DNA of 64,000 nucleotides from Hyphomicrobiales bacterium (GTDB lineage: Bacteria > Pseudomonadota > Alphaproteobacteria > Rhizobiales > Rhizobiaceae), in the NCBI GenBank assembly GCA_900471815.1, contig UICE01000004.1:186001-250000 (forward strand). Reading direction: 5' to 3'. Under the pieces are notes generated by a model. That model had not been told where the DNA came from and made no database searches. It worked only from the letters and a program-made list of their open reading frames with translations. The translations under genes and the position numbers were made by a program. Below, in pieces: positions 35,864 through 44,573 of the stretch (position 1 is the stretch's first letter; each line of letters opens with the position of its first letter).

Positions 35864-36577
35864 TTATTGTCCGAAATATAGCGACATGATCTCTGAGTGA
35901 TCGAGAGATTGACCAGGTTGGATCTCCGTCGCCACTTCTCCATGGTTGATCAGATAAAGATGTTTGCTGAGCTCAAGGAGAAATTCGACATCTTGCTCCA
36001 CGACGACGAGCGGAACTCCTCTTTCTGAGATGCCGAGAACAGAAGCACAAAGCTCTTCTTTGATTTTCGGGGCTAGCCCAAGCGTCGGCTCATCAAGTAT
36101 CAGCATCCTGGGGCTGCTCATGAGGGCAGTGCCTATTGATACCATTTGACGTTCGCCACCAGATAGCGTTCGCACCTTTTGTCGCCAGCGCTCTGCCAAT
36201 TTCGGGAATATCTTGATGACGGCATCTCGGTTTGCTTCCTCATCCGCCCGCGCGCGTTTAGGGTAGGCTCCAAGCGTCAGGCACTCACCAATTGTCAAAT
36301 CTGGAAACAACCTATTGCCTTGTGAAACATGGATCAGTCCGTGTTCCACGATGGCTCTCGGTGACAGGCCTGCTATTTCAATATCATTGAAGCGGATGGA
36401 GCCTTCCCTTGGATTAATCAGACCGGAGATAGTTCTGAGCAGCGTCGTTTTCCCGTGACCGTTTGGTCCGAAGAGGCCGACATTTCCGAAGTTGCCGATG
36501 GTAAGACTGATGCGGTGGAGAATATCGATACGCCCGTATCCTGCAGTTAAATCTCGAATCTCGAGTGTCGTACTCAT
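35864..36577 (-). CDS. livF: Liv-type ABC ATPase LivF
   Basis: A 237-residue ATPase. It has Walker A G-P-N-G-H-G-K-T-T, the LivF-type I-S-G-L-I-N-P, signature L-S-G-G-E-R-Q-M-V and Walker B L-I-L-D-E-P-T-L-G-L-A-P. The short length and L-G-L-A-P mark it as LivF rather than LivG. It overlaps livG by 4 bases. Confidence 0.92.
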   Translation of the reverse strand: MSTTLEIRDLTAGYGRIDILHRISLTIGNFGNVGLFGPNGHGKTTLLRTISGLINPREGSIRFNDIEIAGLSPRAIVEHGLIHVSQGNRLFPDLTIGECLTLGAYPKRARADEEANRDAVIKIFPKLAERWRQKVRTLSGGERQMVSIGTALMSSPRMLILDEPTLGLAPKIKEELCASVLGISERGVPLVVVEQDVEFLLELSKHLYLINHGEVATEIQPGQSLDHSEIMSLYFGQ

Positions 36578-37308
36578 CCTGCTTTCCTCGTACCGAGATA
36601 CGCCTCAATCACGCGTGGGTCCGCGATCACGCTCCTCGGCTCGCCAAGTGCCAGAACCTGGCCTTGGTTTAGGACGAGAAGATGCTGTGACAGACTCATC
36701 AGAAATGTCAGCACATGTTCAATGAGGACGACCGTTATTCCACGCTCGGCAATCCTGCGGATCAGCCCGATTGAACTTTCGATCTCCGGCTTGGTCAGTC
36801 CGGACGCAGGTTCATCAAGAAGCAGCATGCGGGGTGCCATTGCAACAGCAGTTGCAAGCATCAAGCATTTGCGATCATAAACCGAAAGTTCATCCGCGGT
36901 TTGCCCGAATCTCTTGCGCTCAATCCCGACGAGGTTCAGTGCATCGGTTGCGGACTCACGCTGCTCGCTTGAGGTGCGGCGTCGACCGCAATAGACCGCA
37001 CCGATCATTGCGTTCTCGAAAACAGTCAGCTTGTCGAAACTGGTCTCTCGCTGGAACGTCCGTGCAAGACCAAGGCGAGCAATGTCATTTCCTGACTTTC
37101 TTTGGATTTCGATGCCGTCAAAAACGACTTGTCCGCGGTCCGGTCCGAAGGGAATGCTGGTGATAACGTTGAACAGTGTGCTTTTGCCGCTGCCATTGGG
37201 CCCAGCGATACCAAAGATTTCACCAGGCGCAACGTCAAAGGATATGTTATCCAAGGCCTTCAACGAACCAAAGGCCTTGGTAACATTCCGCACTTGCAAG
37301 AGTGCCAT
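36574..37308 (-). CDS. livG: Liv-type ABC ATPase LivG
   Basis: A 244-residue ATPase. It has Walker A G-P-N-G-S-G-K-S-T, L-A-R-T-F-Q (the LivG Q-loop) and Walker B L-L-L-D-E-P-A-S-G-L. The expected signature L-S-x-G-x-x-x is changed to L-S-V-Y-D-R-K-C, so the ABC signature glycine is missing. This is unusual; LivF keeps a normal signature. The gene starts 3 bases after the binding-protein stop. Confidence 0.88.
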   Translation of the reverse strand: MALLQVRNVTKAFGSLKALDNISFDVAPGEIFGIAGPNGSGKSTLFNVITSIPFGPDRGQVVFDGIEIQRKSGNDIARLGLARTFQRETSFDKLTVFENAMIGAVYCGRRRTSSEQRESATDALNLVGIERKRFGQTADELSVYDRKCLMLATAVAMAPRMLLLDEPASGLTKPEIESSIGLIRRIAERGITVVLIEHVLTFLMSLSQHLLVLNQGQVLALGEPRSVIADPRVIEAYLGTRKAG

Positions 37309-37311
37309 TGA

Positions 37312-38568
37312 TCACTTCATCCAAGGCTGAGGTTTGAAATCACCAACGGCGTAAGAGGTGGGGGAGATGAGCGTGCGCTTGCCGTCCCAGATCTGAAAGA
37401 ATGTGAGCGGTATATAGTCATCTCCTTGAATGGCGAGGTGGGTAGCCGGGTCAAACTTCAGACGTCCAGCAACCGTTTGCTTGTCTGTTTCCCCGATTGC
37501 CTTCATGATTTCATCATGCTTCGTGGCATCGCCAACCTTCTTCAAAGCGTCGAAATAGACATTCACGATTTCGTAAAGCGCAACGCCATAGGTGCCGCTT
37601 TCAACGCCGTAGCGCGTCTTAAACTTATTGCCCACTTCTTCGGCGCGGGGGTTCTTGGGAGATACCAGCGACCCGCCGAGCAGGTTATAGATAACGCCGT
37701 TGGATTTTTCCTTCGTCAGTTCCACAAATTCCGGCACGCTTGGCGCATACTGTAGAAACACCAGACTGTTGGTCGGTTGCTCCAGGAACTGATTCAGAAA
37801 TGACGCGGAGTTTCCGGGAAGATAGTCGGTATTGATGACGACATCCGGCGGATTCTCGCGGACTTTCGCAAGAATGGAACGCCAGTCGGTAACTTCTCCG
37901 AACGGCACCATCTCATCTACAGTCAATTTCCAGCCTTGCGTCGCAAAAGTCTTTTTCATGCCTTCGGAAATTGACTTTGAATAAGCATTATCAGACGAAA
38001 TGAGCGCAACGGTTTTATTCGGCAATTTTGTTTTGCCGTCTGCTGCCAGTTTTTCAATGAAACCCGGAACGTCGGTATTGTAGGCATCGAATGAAGGAGT
38101 CCACGACCAGCAGCAATTGTACTTTTCAGGTTCAGGGGCAATGATATCCCGGGTCTGCTGGGAAGTAGCGGCAATGACATAGGGCATTTCTGCTTCGGCC
38201 ATCGTGTCGATTTCGAAATTGGTCAGGCTGGCGTAGCCTGTTAGCATGAAATGAACGTCGGGATCGCCCAACAATCGCTCCACCGCACTGGTTACGTTAC
38301 CAGCAGATTGATCTTTCACGTCGCCCACAACAAGTTCGAACGTATCTCCGTTCACCCCACCGGCAGCATTCATCTCGTCGACGGCCATTTGCGCCCCGCG
38401 TTGAAACTCTTGCCCATCGGCGCTGGCGGGTCCTGTAATGGGAGCGAGAAGCCCGATTTTTACTACTTCCGCTTGTGCTACGCTGGCCATCAAAAATGAA
38501 AGCGTCGTTGCGTAAAGTGCTGTGCTTGCGAAAATATGGATTCGCGTACCCATCAGTCGGCTCTTCAT
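37312..38568 (-). CDS. Liv-type periplasmic binding protein
   Basis: A 418-residue type I periplasmic binding protein of the LivK/AmiC/UrtA class. It has a signal peptide ending V-A-Q-A, then V-V-K-I-G-L-L-A-P-I-T-G and the family block A-V-D-E-M-N-A-A-G-G-V. AAAAGGGGA precedes the ATG at 38568. It heads the leftward Liv operon. A promoter and an operator that also occur before the RpiR gene lie at 38599-38641, so its expression is probably controlled by that regulator. Confidence 0.9.
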   Translation of the reverse strand: MKSRLMGTRIHIFASTALYATTLSFLMASVAQAEVVKIGLLAPITGPASADGQEFQRGAQMAVDEMNAAGGVNGDTFELVVGDVKDQSAGNVTSAVERLLGDPDVHFMLTGYASLTNFEIDTMAEAEMPYVIAATSQQTRDIIAPEPEKYNCCWSWTPSFDAYNTDVPGFIEKLAADGKTKLPNKTVALISSDNAYSKSISEGMKKTFATQGWKLTVDEMVPFGEVTDWRSILAKVRENPPDVVINTDYLPGNSASFLNQFLEQPTNSLVFLQYAPSVPEFVELTKEKSNGVIYNLLGGSLVSPKNPRAEEVGNKFKTRYGVESGTYGVALYEIVNVYFDALKKVGDATKHDEIMKAIGETDKQTVAGRLKFDPATHLAIQGDDYIPLTFFQIWDGKRTLISPTSYAVGDFKPQPWMK

Positions 38569-38598
38569 GGCATTCCCCTTTTTTGACGGTATTGTTTC

Positions 38599-38641
38599 AG
38601 TATATGCACGAAGTGCCAGCAATGAAAAGAACATTTCATTG
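38599..38641 (-). promoter_or_regulatory. Promoter with RpiR-type operator, copy 1 (Liv operon)
   Basis: On the reverse strand TTTCAT and TATACT are separated by 17 bases and can serve as -35 and -10 boxes. The inverted repeat CAATGAAA-N6-TTTCATTG at 38620-38641 is perfect and covers the -35 box. The same arrangement with identical spacing occurs at 43223-43265 before the RpiR gene. Confidence 0.7.
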
Positions 38642-38709
38642 ACCTTCAGCCAAACTTGCTTAATTTGTGTTCATGCCCATCAATTGAACAAGCTTCGGAG
38701 GATTCGCTT

Positions 38710-39528
38710 GTGACAATATTAAAAAGAAAAATAGAGACCAGCCACGGCACCCTCGCTCTTCGCGAGACTGACGGGACGGGAATCCCTGTGCTACTTATCC
38801 ACGGCAACTCCAGCAGCGGGGCTGTGTTCCGCAATCAGCTCGAAGGTACGCTCGGTTCGGAATATCGTCTGATAGCGCCCGATCTGCCGGGCCATGGCGA
38901 ATCTTCAGACGCGATCAATCCGGACAGAAGCTATTCGATGGAAGGCTACGCGGACGCTATGACCGAGGTTTTCCGGATCCTGCAAATCGAACGGGCCGTC
39001 GTCTTTGGCTGGTCGCTTGGTGGACATATCGGTTTGGAAATGATTTCTCGCTTCCCCGGAATGCTTGGTCTCATGATAACAGGAACGCCGCCTGTCGCAG
39101 CTGATGAGGTAGCCCAAGGCTTTAGGCCGAGCGAGCATATGGGCCTTGCCGGACAGGAACATTTTTCGGAAATCGATATCGAGAACTATGCCCGGAGTAC
39201 TGGTGGCGAACCATTCGAGGATTTCTTCATCGAGGTCGTCAGCCGAACAGATGGTCGTGCAAGGCGTTTGATGTTCGAGAAGTTTGCGGCGGGTACCGGC
39301 GACAATCAGAAGGAAATCGTTGCCAATGCAGACATTCCAATTGCGGTGGTCAACGGCCTAGACGAACCGTTCGTAAACGTCGATTTCGTAGCGAATGTGC
39401 GGTATAGAAACCTGTGGGAGGGTAAAACCCATACCATCAAGAACTCCGGGCATGCGCCTTTTTGGGACAAGCCGGACGAGTTCAATCCATATCTTCACCG
39501 TTTTATCAAAGACGTCTCGGCGCGCTAG
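38710..39528 (+). CDS. Alpha/beta hydrolase
   Basis: A 272-residue cytoplasmic alpha/beta hydrolase. It has the oxyanion region L-I-H-G-N-S-S-S-G, the Ser nucleophile in G-W-S-L-G-G and the terminal His in N-S-G-H-A-P-F-W. The start is the GTG at 38710, preceded by GGAGGA. It is divergent from the Liv operon with the RpiR-type operator between them and ends 1 base from the convergent N-formylglutamate amidohydrolase stop. It may hydrolyse an ester or amide in the same pathway. Confidence 0.85.
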   Translation: MTILKRKIETSHGTLALRETDGTGIPVLLIHGNSSSGAVFRNQLEGTLGSEYRLIAPDLPGHGESSDAINPDRSYSMEGYADAMTEVFRILQIERAVVFGWSLGGHIGLEMISRFPGMLGLMITGTPPVAADEVAQGFRPSEHMGLAGQEHFSEIDIENYARSTGGEPFEDFFIEVVSRTDGRARRLMFEKFAAGTGDNQKEIVANADIPIAVVNGLDEPFVNVDFVANVRYRNLWEGKTHTIKNSGHAPFWDKPDEFNPYLHRFIKDVSAR

Positions 39529-39529
39529 T

Positions 39530-40294
39530 TCATCTGGGCGGAATTTCTAATGCTTTGGCTATTCGGTCTGCCCATTCCATTTGTCCCGGCACGGTGTGAA
39601 TTAAATCCTGCCTTATTTCAACGAGGATGGCATCAAGACCGCGGTCTTCGCCATGGACAGGGATCGCGTAATCGTCCCGCCTGTCAATCACATATGGAAC
39701 ATTTGCTTCGACGGAGAGTGTTCCATCGTATCTCAGCGCGCTGATCATCCGATTTGCAAGCTGTCGGGATTGGTTGAACAGGATACCAGCATGCCATTGA
39801 CGCTTGTTGCCGAGGAACGTTGGAGTAAACGAATGGATCGCAACGATCGTCGTCTTCTTTCCTTCGTGGAGCCGTTTGTCCAGGTGCTTTACTATGCGAT
39901 CATGAAACGGGTGGAAAATTCGCTTTACTCGCTGGGTGCGATCATCGGCCGAAATATCAATGTTGCCCGGGATAACCGTACTTTCCGATCTGACGGGAAT
40001 GCATGTCTCACTGTCAATCGGGCGGTTCAAGTCGATCAGCAAGCGTGAGTAGGTTCCAAGGAAGCAAACGGCATTAAGTCGTTCTGAAAGACCGCGTGTC
40101 ACGGCTTCTGCACCTATGTCCCATGCGATGTGGCGTTCGAGATCGCTGTCCGGAAGGCCAAGTTTGCCAAAAGATGCAGGCATATGATTTGAGGCGTGCT
40201 CGCAGATGAAGACGATATCTGATGTCCCGGTTTCATTGAGCACGACAACAGGTTCAGGCCAATCTTCGCCTGTTAAGTTTTCGGGTTCACTCAA
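39530..40294 (-). CDS. N-formylglutamate amidohydrolase-family protein
   Basis: A 254-residue member of the N-formylglutamate amidohydrolase (HutG-like) family. Recognisable blocks are I-C-E-H-A-S-N-H-M-P, the H-I-A-W-D-I-G segment, S-R-L-L-I-D-L-N-R-P and A-I-H-S-F-T-P. In histidine breakdown such enzymes release formate and glutamate, but no other hut gene is present. It overlaps the GS-like gene by 4 bases, so it more likely works on the product of that ligase or on another N-formyl/N-acyl amino acid. Confidence 0.88.
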   Translation of the reverse strand: MSEPENLTGEDWPEPVVVLNETGTSDIVFICEHASNHMPASFGKLGLPDSDLERHIAWDIGAEAVTRGLSERLNAVCFLGTYSRLLIDLNRPIDSETCIPVRSESTVIPGNIDISADDRTQRVKRIFHPFHDRIVKHLDKRLHEGKKTTIVAIHSFTPTFLGNKRQWHAGILFNQSRQLANRMISALRYDGTLSVEANVPYVIDRRDDYAIPVHGEDRGLDAILVEIRQDLIHTVPGQMEWADRIAKALEIPPR

Positions 40295-41613
40295 TATACA
40301 GTCCTGTAGCGTTCGCAGATTTGATCTTCGTCCAGGTCAGCGAGTGCTTTGATTTCGGCCTGCTTCATCCCGACAAAGGTTTCGAGGAATACTGAGGGAA
40401 ACCAGCTAACCACAGTTGGGTCTGCCATCAGGGCATCCAGTGCACTCGACAATGACTGAGGCAATCGCCTGAGACCGTAGCGGTCAAGGGTCTCTTCATC
40501 CATTGTGGATGGGTCGCCAGTGACAATGGCAGGGCAGGGCAATTTCTCATTCAGTCCTGCCAGTCCGGCGCGGATGATCACTGCAAGGGCTAGGTAGGGA
40601 TTAGCTGTCGCATCAGCCGCACGATACTCGATGTTGTATCCTCGCGCGGGATCTCTGCCGCCTATCGTCACCGTTGGGCAGATGCGGAGCGTAGATTCAC
40701 GATCTTTGTCACCCAGCCATGTGTATGACGAACTCCAATTATGTGGTTTCAGGCGGTAGTAAGATGAAACACTTGATGCCGTCATTGCCGTTATTGCCGG
40801 CAGATGCCTGAGAATGCCTGCACAAAAAGATGAGGCTGCCGCGGAAAGGCCGGCCGGTCCTTTTGCGTCATAGGTTTTAGGATCACCGTCACTGTCGATA
40901 AAGCTAAAGTGTATATGGACACCGTTTCCAACCGCGGTGACCGCAGTTTTGGGAGCAAAACTAGCACGCCATCCGAAATTACGGGCAAGTTCGCGGGTGA
41001 TTTCGCGGATCGCCACCGCTCGGTCTGCCGCAACAAGACCATCTGCAGGTGCATGCGTTACCTCGAATTGATTTTCACCGAATTCGGATATGATGACCTC
41101 TGGAGAAACTCCCGCTTCTTCCAGCGCTGACATAAGCTGAGAAGCGAATGGGTCAGCACGGCGAAGGCCCTCGAAAGACAGGACATGAGCGTCTGGCAAA
41201 TCCGCTCCAAATACTTGGAATTCGTGCTCGAATGCTGCAATGAGAGACAGCCCGGTAGCGGCTTTCAGTTCGGCCAGTGCATTGATAAGCATTGTTCGAG
41301 TGCAACAGGACCAAGGCCTTCCGTCTAGCTCAACAAGGTTTCCCGGCACCAGATCGAAAGGTGTGTGAGCACTTGTATTGGTGCTCCGGAAGCGCGACGC
41401 AATATCCGGGATCAGACGCAAATCGCCTGAGGACCCCCAAGGATTGGGCTCGGCAATGGAATTGAAGGGTGTCAGCGAAAGGTTGGCTTGAAGCCAGCCA
41501 ACTCCAGTCGCGGCCGCTTTGTCGAGGCGTGAAGTGGCAATAAAACGGCCACGGGTTGCTCCAGAGATATCGGTCGTTACGATGCCAGTCAGATCTTCAT
41601 ACGAAGCGGTCAT
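40291..41613 (-). CDS. Glutamine-synthetase-like gamma-glutamyl ligase
   Basis: A 440-residue member of the glutamine synthetase superfamily. Catalytic blocks are A-A-F-E-H-E-F, E-N-Q-F-E-V-T, G-N-G-V-H-I-H-F-S, the loop R-L-K-P-H-N-W and N-I-E-Y-R-A-A-D-A-T-A-N-P. The divergent N-terminus and local context point to the PuuA/GlnT-like group that joins glutamate to amines, not to ammonium assimilation. It overlaps both neighbours by 4 bases, so the three genes are translated together. The amine partner is unknown. Confidence 0.88.
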   Translation of the reverse strand: MTASYEDLTGIVTTDISGATRGRFIATSRLDKAAATGVGWLQANLSLTPFNSIAEPNPWGSSGDLRLIPDIASRFRSTNTSAHTPFDLVPGNLVELDGRPWSCCTRTMLINALAELKAATGLSLIAAFEHEFQVFGADLPDAHVLSFEGLRRADPFASQLMSALEEAGVSPEVIISEFGENQFEVTHAPADGLVAADRAVAIREITRELARNFGWRASFAPKTAVTAVGNGVHIHFSFIDSDGDPKTYDAKGPAGLSAAASSFCAGILRHLPAITAMTASSVSSYYRLKPHNWSSSYTWLGDKDRESTLRICPTVTIGGRDPARGYNIEYRAADATANPYLALAVIIRAGLAGLNEKLPCPAIVTGDPSTMDEETLDRYGLRRLPQSLSSALDALMADPTVVSWFPSVFLETFVGMKQAEIKALADLDEDQICERYRTVY

Positions 41614-42257
41614 CGTGCTGCACCAATATTGTTAAAACGGTCGACGACTGTGTCCGTGTCGGTGACCCAGCAGTAACCGCCGAAGGCGTTGAGGGCAGTC
41701 ATGTGCCGTTCTTTGGAGACCGCTGCACAAGCATCAGAGACGCAAGTAACATAATATCCACGGTCGGCGGCATCGCGAACGGCCATGTCCACGCATTGAT
41801 CGGTCATGATACCGCTAATGATAAGGTGACGAATGCCAAGATTTCGCAGGACATAGTCGATATTCGTCGAGTTAAAAACGCCGGAAGATGTTTTTGGAAT
41901 GAGGATTTCATCTCCCACGGGTCCAAGGTTCTCCGGAGGAAAACCTTCAGGGCGGCTGGGAGCTATATGAATCGGCGTAAGTTTGTGGTCGAGTGAACAG
42001 TCGCGACCATCTTCGGTTAGGCTCTGAATGATGGTGTGCACAACTTCAACGCCGCCAGCTCGCGCTGCTGCAAGTAAACGTTCATTGTTGGGAATTGTCG
42101 TGGTTGCTGTCTGTTTGTAAAAGTAATGATCTTGTCCGCGTTCCGGATGATCCGGATCGAGACCCGGCTCCAACCAAATACGCTGCATATCCACGATTAG
42201 AATAGCGGTCGCATCTGGTTCATATGCGGCATCACGGCTCAGCAATCGATTAGACAT
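41610..42257 (-). CDS. Isochorismatase-fold cysteine hydrolase
   Basis: A 215-residue hydrolase of the isochorismatase superfamily. The catalytic Asp is in L-I-V-D-M-Q, the Lys in I-P-K-T-S-S-G-V-F, and the nucleophile Cys in G-I-M-T-D-Q-C-V. The cis-peptide V-D-M region is typical of nicotinamidases, ureidoacrylate amidohydrolases and maleamate amidases. The ATG at 42257 lies inside the end of the RpiR gene, with GAAGAGAAGAAG just upstream. The substrate is probably an amide. Confidence 0.88.
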   Translation of the reverse strand: MSNRLLSRDAAYEPDATAILIVDMQRIWLEPGLDPDHPERGQDHYFYKQTATTTIPNNERLLAAARAGGVEVVHTIIQSLTEDGRDCSLDHKLTPIHIAPSRPEGFPPENLGPVGDEILIPKTSSGVFNSTNIDYVLRNLGIRHLIISGIMTDQCVDMAVRDAADRGYYVTCVSDACAAVSKERHMTALNAFGGYCWVTDTDTVVDRFNNIGAAR

Positions 42258-43194
42258 TCTTCTTCTCTTCATTGCGTTTCGGACTTGCGAACTGCGACCG
42301 TCCGTTGTCGGCATTGAGTGTTGTTCTTACGCTATCCAGGGTTACGCTATGTGTCTGCCTGATAGCCTCCAGACGCTCGATGCGTTTTGTGGTGGTATCG
42401 TCCAGCGATGACAATATCTGCGCAACCAGCGCTTCGATTTGTGCCACGGCCGGCGCGAGCGTGTCATAGGGAGAGGGCACGTCGAGTGGACAGATAATCG
42501 TCAATTCAGCGTGCTCAGCGATCGGGGATAGCCACTGGTCGGTGAAAAGTACAATTGTCACGCCTTGCGTTGCTGCCTGGCGAGCGAAAGCGATTACATC
42601 CGTTTGATATCGTCGATAGTCAAAGATGATCAGGATATCGCGCTTGCCGAAGTCTATAAGCGCGTCAAAGGTCTGAGACGTTATTGCTCCCAGGTCAACT
42701 ATACCGGGGCGAAGCTGCATCAGATAGCCGCCAAGCATCCCTGCGATATGGCGGCTGAATCTTCCGCCAATGAGAGCGACACGGCCCTTTGACTCCATAA
42801 CAAGCCTCGCTGCACGCTCGTAGGTGAGTCCCGGGGTCGCGTTGATTGTCTTATCAATGGTTTCGGAAACAGCATGAAGATAGGTGTCGGCAATGCCGGA
42901 GGCTTCATTTCGCGGGCGCTTGGTTTCCATCATCAGGAGCGGAGAGTGGAGGCGGTCTTCAACCTCGGCGAGCAGACGTCGCTGAAAGTCGGGATATCCG
43001 TCGAAACCTAGTTTTACGATAAGTCGGACAACGGTCGCGTCACTCACCCCAGCTTTTTTTGCCAAGTTCGTTGCTGTGCCCAGGCCGGATGCCGGATAAT
43101 CCGCAAGAAGTATCTGAACTATTCGCTCTTCCGAGGGGGTTAGGGAAAGGTCGTCATCTAATAAAACGGCTCTGATCTCATTTTCGTTGTTCAC
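42250..43194 (-). CDS. RpiR-family transcriptional regulator (HTH + SIS)
   Basis: A 314-residue RpiR/MurR-type regulator. The N-terminal HTH has L-T-P-S-E-E-R-I-V-Q-I-L, then A-G-V-S-D-A-T-V-V-R. The SIS domain at about 130-270 has A-L-I-G-G-R-F-S-R and I-L-I-I-F-D-Y-R-R. The GTG at 43194 is chosen because GGAGG stands before it; a longer frame to 43368 has no site. It heads the operon with the isochorismatase-fold, GS-like and formylglutamate hydrolase genes. An inverted repeat in its own promoter recurs before the Liv operon, so it probably autoregulates and controls both. Confidence 0.9.
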   Translation of the reverse strand: MNNENEIRAVLLDDDLSLTPSEERIVQILLADYPASGLGTATNLAKKAGVSDATVVRLIVKLGFDGYPDFQRRLLAEVEDRLHSPLLMMETKRPRNEASGIADTYLHAVSETIDKTINATPGLTYERAARLVMESKGRVALIGGRFSRHIAGMLGGYLMQLRPGIVDLGAITSQTFDALIDFGKRDILIIFDYRRYQTDVIAFARQAATQGVTIVLFTDQWLSPIAEHAELTIICPLDVPSPYDTLAPAVAQIEALVAQILSSLDDTTTKRIERLEAIRQTHSVTLDSVRTTLNADNGRSQFASPKRNEEKKNV

Positions 43195-43222
43195 TGCGAC
43201 CTCCGAGTGAAGTTTATATTTC

Positions 43223-43265
43223 AGTATAGGTAACTTGCACTCATAATGAAAGAAAAAATTCATTG
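43223..43265 (-). promoter_or_regulatory. Promoter with RpiR-type operator, copy 2 (RpiR operon)
   Basis: On the reverse strand TTTCAT-N17-TATACTGAAA repeats the promoter found before the Liv operon. The inverted repeat TAATGAAA-N6-ATTCATTG at 43244-43265 has the same spacing as the perfect copy at 38620-38641, with one mismatch in each outer or inner position. Autoregulation is likely. Confidence 0.7.
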
Positions 43266-43450
43266 CAGTTATAGCATTACAGGGTGTCAGAAAGAATACC
43301 GACGTATCATGCAAAAACACCTGTGAACTGATGGATATGGATTCGACCTGGTCAGCGATGGGATTCACCGTGAGCGCGTTGTATCCGGCTCACGACTGTT
43401 TCACTACCACAGAACCCTCTATACGTGGGATGCACAAAGCTCGAAGAGAT

Positions 43451-44215
43451 CTAGGTCTGATTAAATGTACGTTGAAGCGAGCTTTCGATTGAGATCTGCC
43501 CATTTGTAATCTCAGCGGCAATGAACTCGAGCTCTGACTGGTCTGGAGAAATCGCCAAACACGTCAGCTTTCCATAAGCGTAAGCACCTGTGTCGATCCC
43601 AATCCTGTTTGATTTTACAACTGGTTCCTCAGAAGGCGTGTGGCCGTGGACAAATATATGTGGGAGAGGGCCGTCAAAATCCAAGAACTTGTTCCTTATC
43701 CACATCAGGTCCCGGTTACTCTGTTTCTCTAATGAGACCTCCGGATCAATGCCTGCGTGCACAAATGCAAACTTTCGGTCAATGATCATCCTGTCTGCAT
43801 TATGGAGAACTTCCAGATGCTCAGCGTATTCTTCGCGGCAGTACGCAGCCATGTCTTCCAAAGACCTGAATCCTTCCAGGCCGTACGAAATGAAGGTTTC
43901 GTAACCTCCAATCCTGTGAAGCCAACCTTCAAATCGTACCTGATCAATGGTGTCAGCTGTCATGAATTCCATGAAATAGTTGTCGTGGTTGCCGAGAATG
44001 AGCCGCGAGTCGGCCGAATTTTTCAGTGTTCGGCAAACGAGATCCATCGCGCTGCGGCTATGAGGACCGTGATCAATGATGTCGCCGAGAAAGATTATGC
44101 GCGGCGTCCAGTCTTTATCAGCGGCGTCCATGTCGATAGCTGACAGGAGGCCATATAGGAGATCAGCGCGACCATGGACGTCGCCAACGGCATAGGTTGC
44201 TGTGTTGGGGATCAT
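43451..44215 (-). CDS. Metallophosphoesterase, PrpA/ApaH-like phosphatase
   Basis: A 254-residue Ser/Thr-phosphatase-like metallophosphoesterase. The metal motifs are G-D-V-H-G-R, G-D-I-I-D-H-G, G-N-H-D and F-V-H-A-G, followed by V-H-G-H-T-P. All dinuclear ligands are present. Such bacterial enzymes dephosphorylate proteins or dinucleoside polyphosphates. It appears intact and stands alone next to a region of gene fragments. Confidence 0.88.
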   Translation of the reverse strand: MIPNTATYAVGDVHGRADLLYGLLSAIDMDAADKDWTPRIIFLGDIIDHGPHSRSAMDLVCRTLKNSADSRLILGNHDNYFMEFMTADTIDQVRFEGWLHRIGGYETFISYGLEGFRSLEDMAAYCREEYAEHLEVLHNADRMIIDRKFAFVHAGIDPEVSLEKQSNRDLMWIRNKFLDFDGPLPHIFVHGHTPSEEPVVKSNRIGIDTGAYAYGKLTCLAISPDQSELEFIAAEITNGQISIESSLQRTFNQT

Positions 44216-44447
44216 GATTTCTTTGCTGGGAAGCGATATCGTTCACTGGAGCATGCCCCAAGGACTTTGTCGCAATCAAGGTAGCCGGGCAGCAGTTGCT
44301 AAACGGCGGAAAGCCATTTCATCCGCAAGTTTTGGTGAAAGCTGTTTGATGCGTTGCAACGTCCGCGACAGATCACTGGGAATGATGGTTCGTTCTGATG
44401 TGCCTATCGTCAAATCCAAAAGTGTCAGCAACGCCGTTGCTTTATTT

Positions 44448-44573
44448 TTGGTATCAACTTTTGCCAGCTCGGAGCACGTCGTAACGCCAGGAATATTCGT
44501 TGATCGAGTCGTCGAAATCGAAGCACCGCAGCAGGAAGAAGAACTCATTCGAGCCGGAGTGGCCTACGTATGA
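44448..44573 (+). pseudogene. CoA-transferase subunit A, C-terminal fragment
   Basis: The plus-strand frame ends with V-V-T-P-G-I-F-V-D-R-V-V-E-I and P-Q-Q-E-E-E-L-I-R-A-G-V-A-Y, the characteristic C-terminus of 3-oxoacid CoA-transferase subunit A (ScoA/PcaI-like). Everything before about 44448 is unrelated, so some 200 residues are missing. The normal ATGA overlap with the B subunit is still preserved at 44570. The family is clear; the gene is dead. Confidence 0.75.

Noticed and set aside
44276-44548. Reverse-strand 90-codon frame opposite the CoA-transferase fragment
   Set aside because: It overlaps a recognisable plus-strand fragment. The part outside looks weakly protein-like but has no family and no ribosome site.
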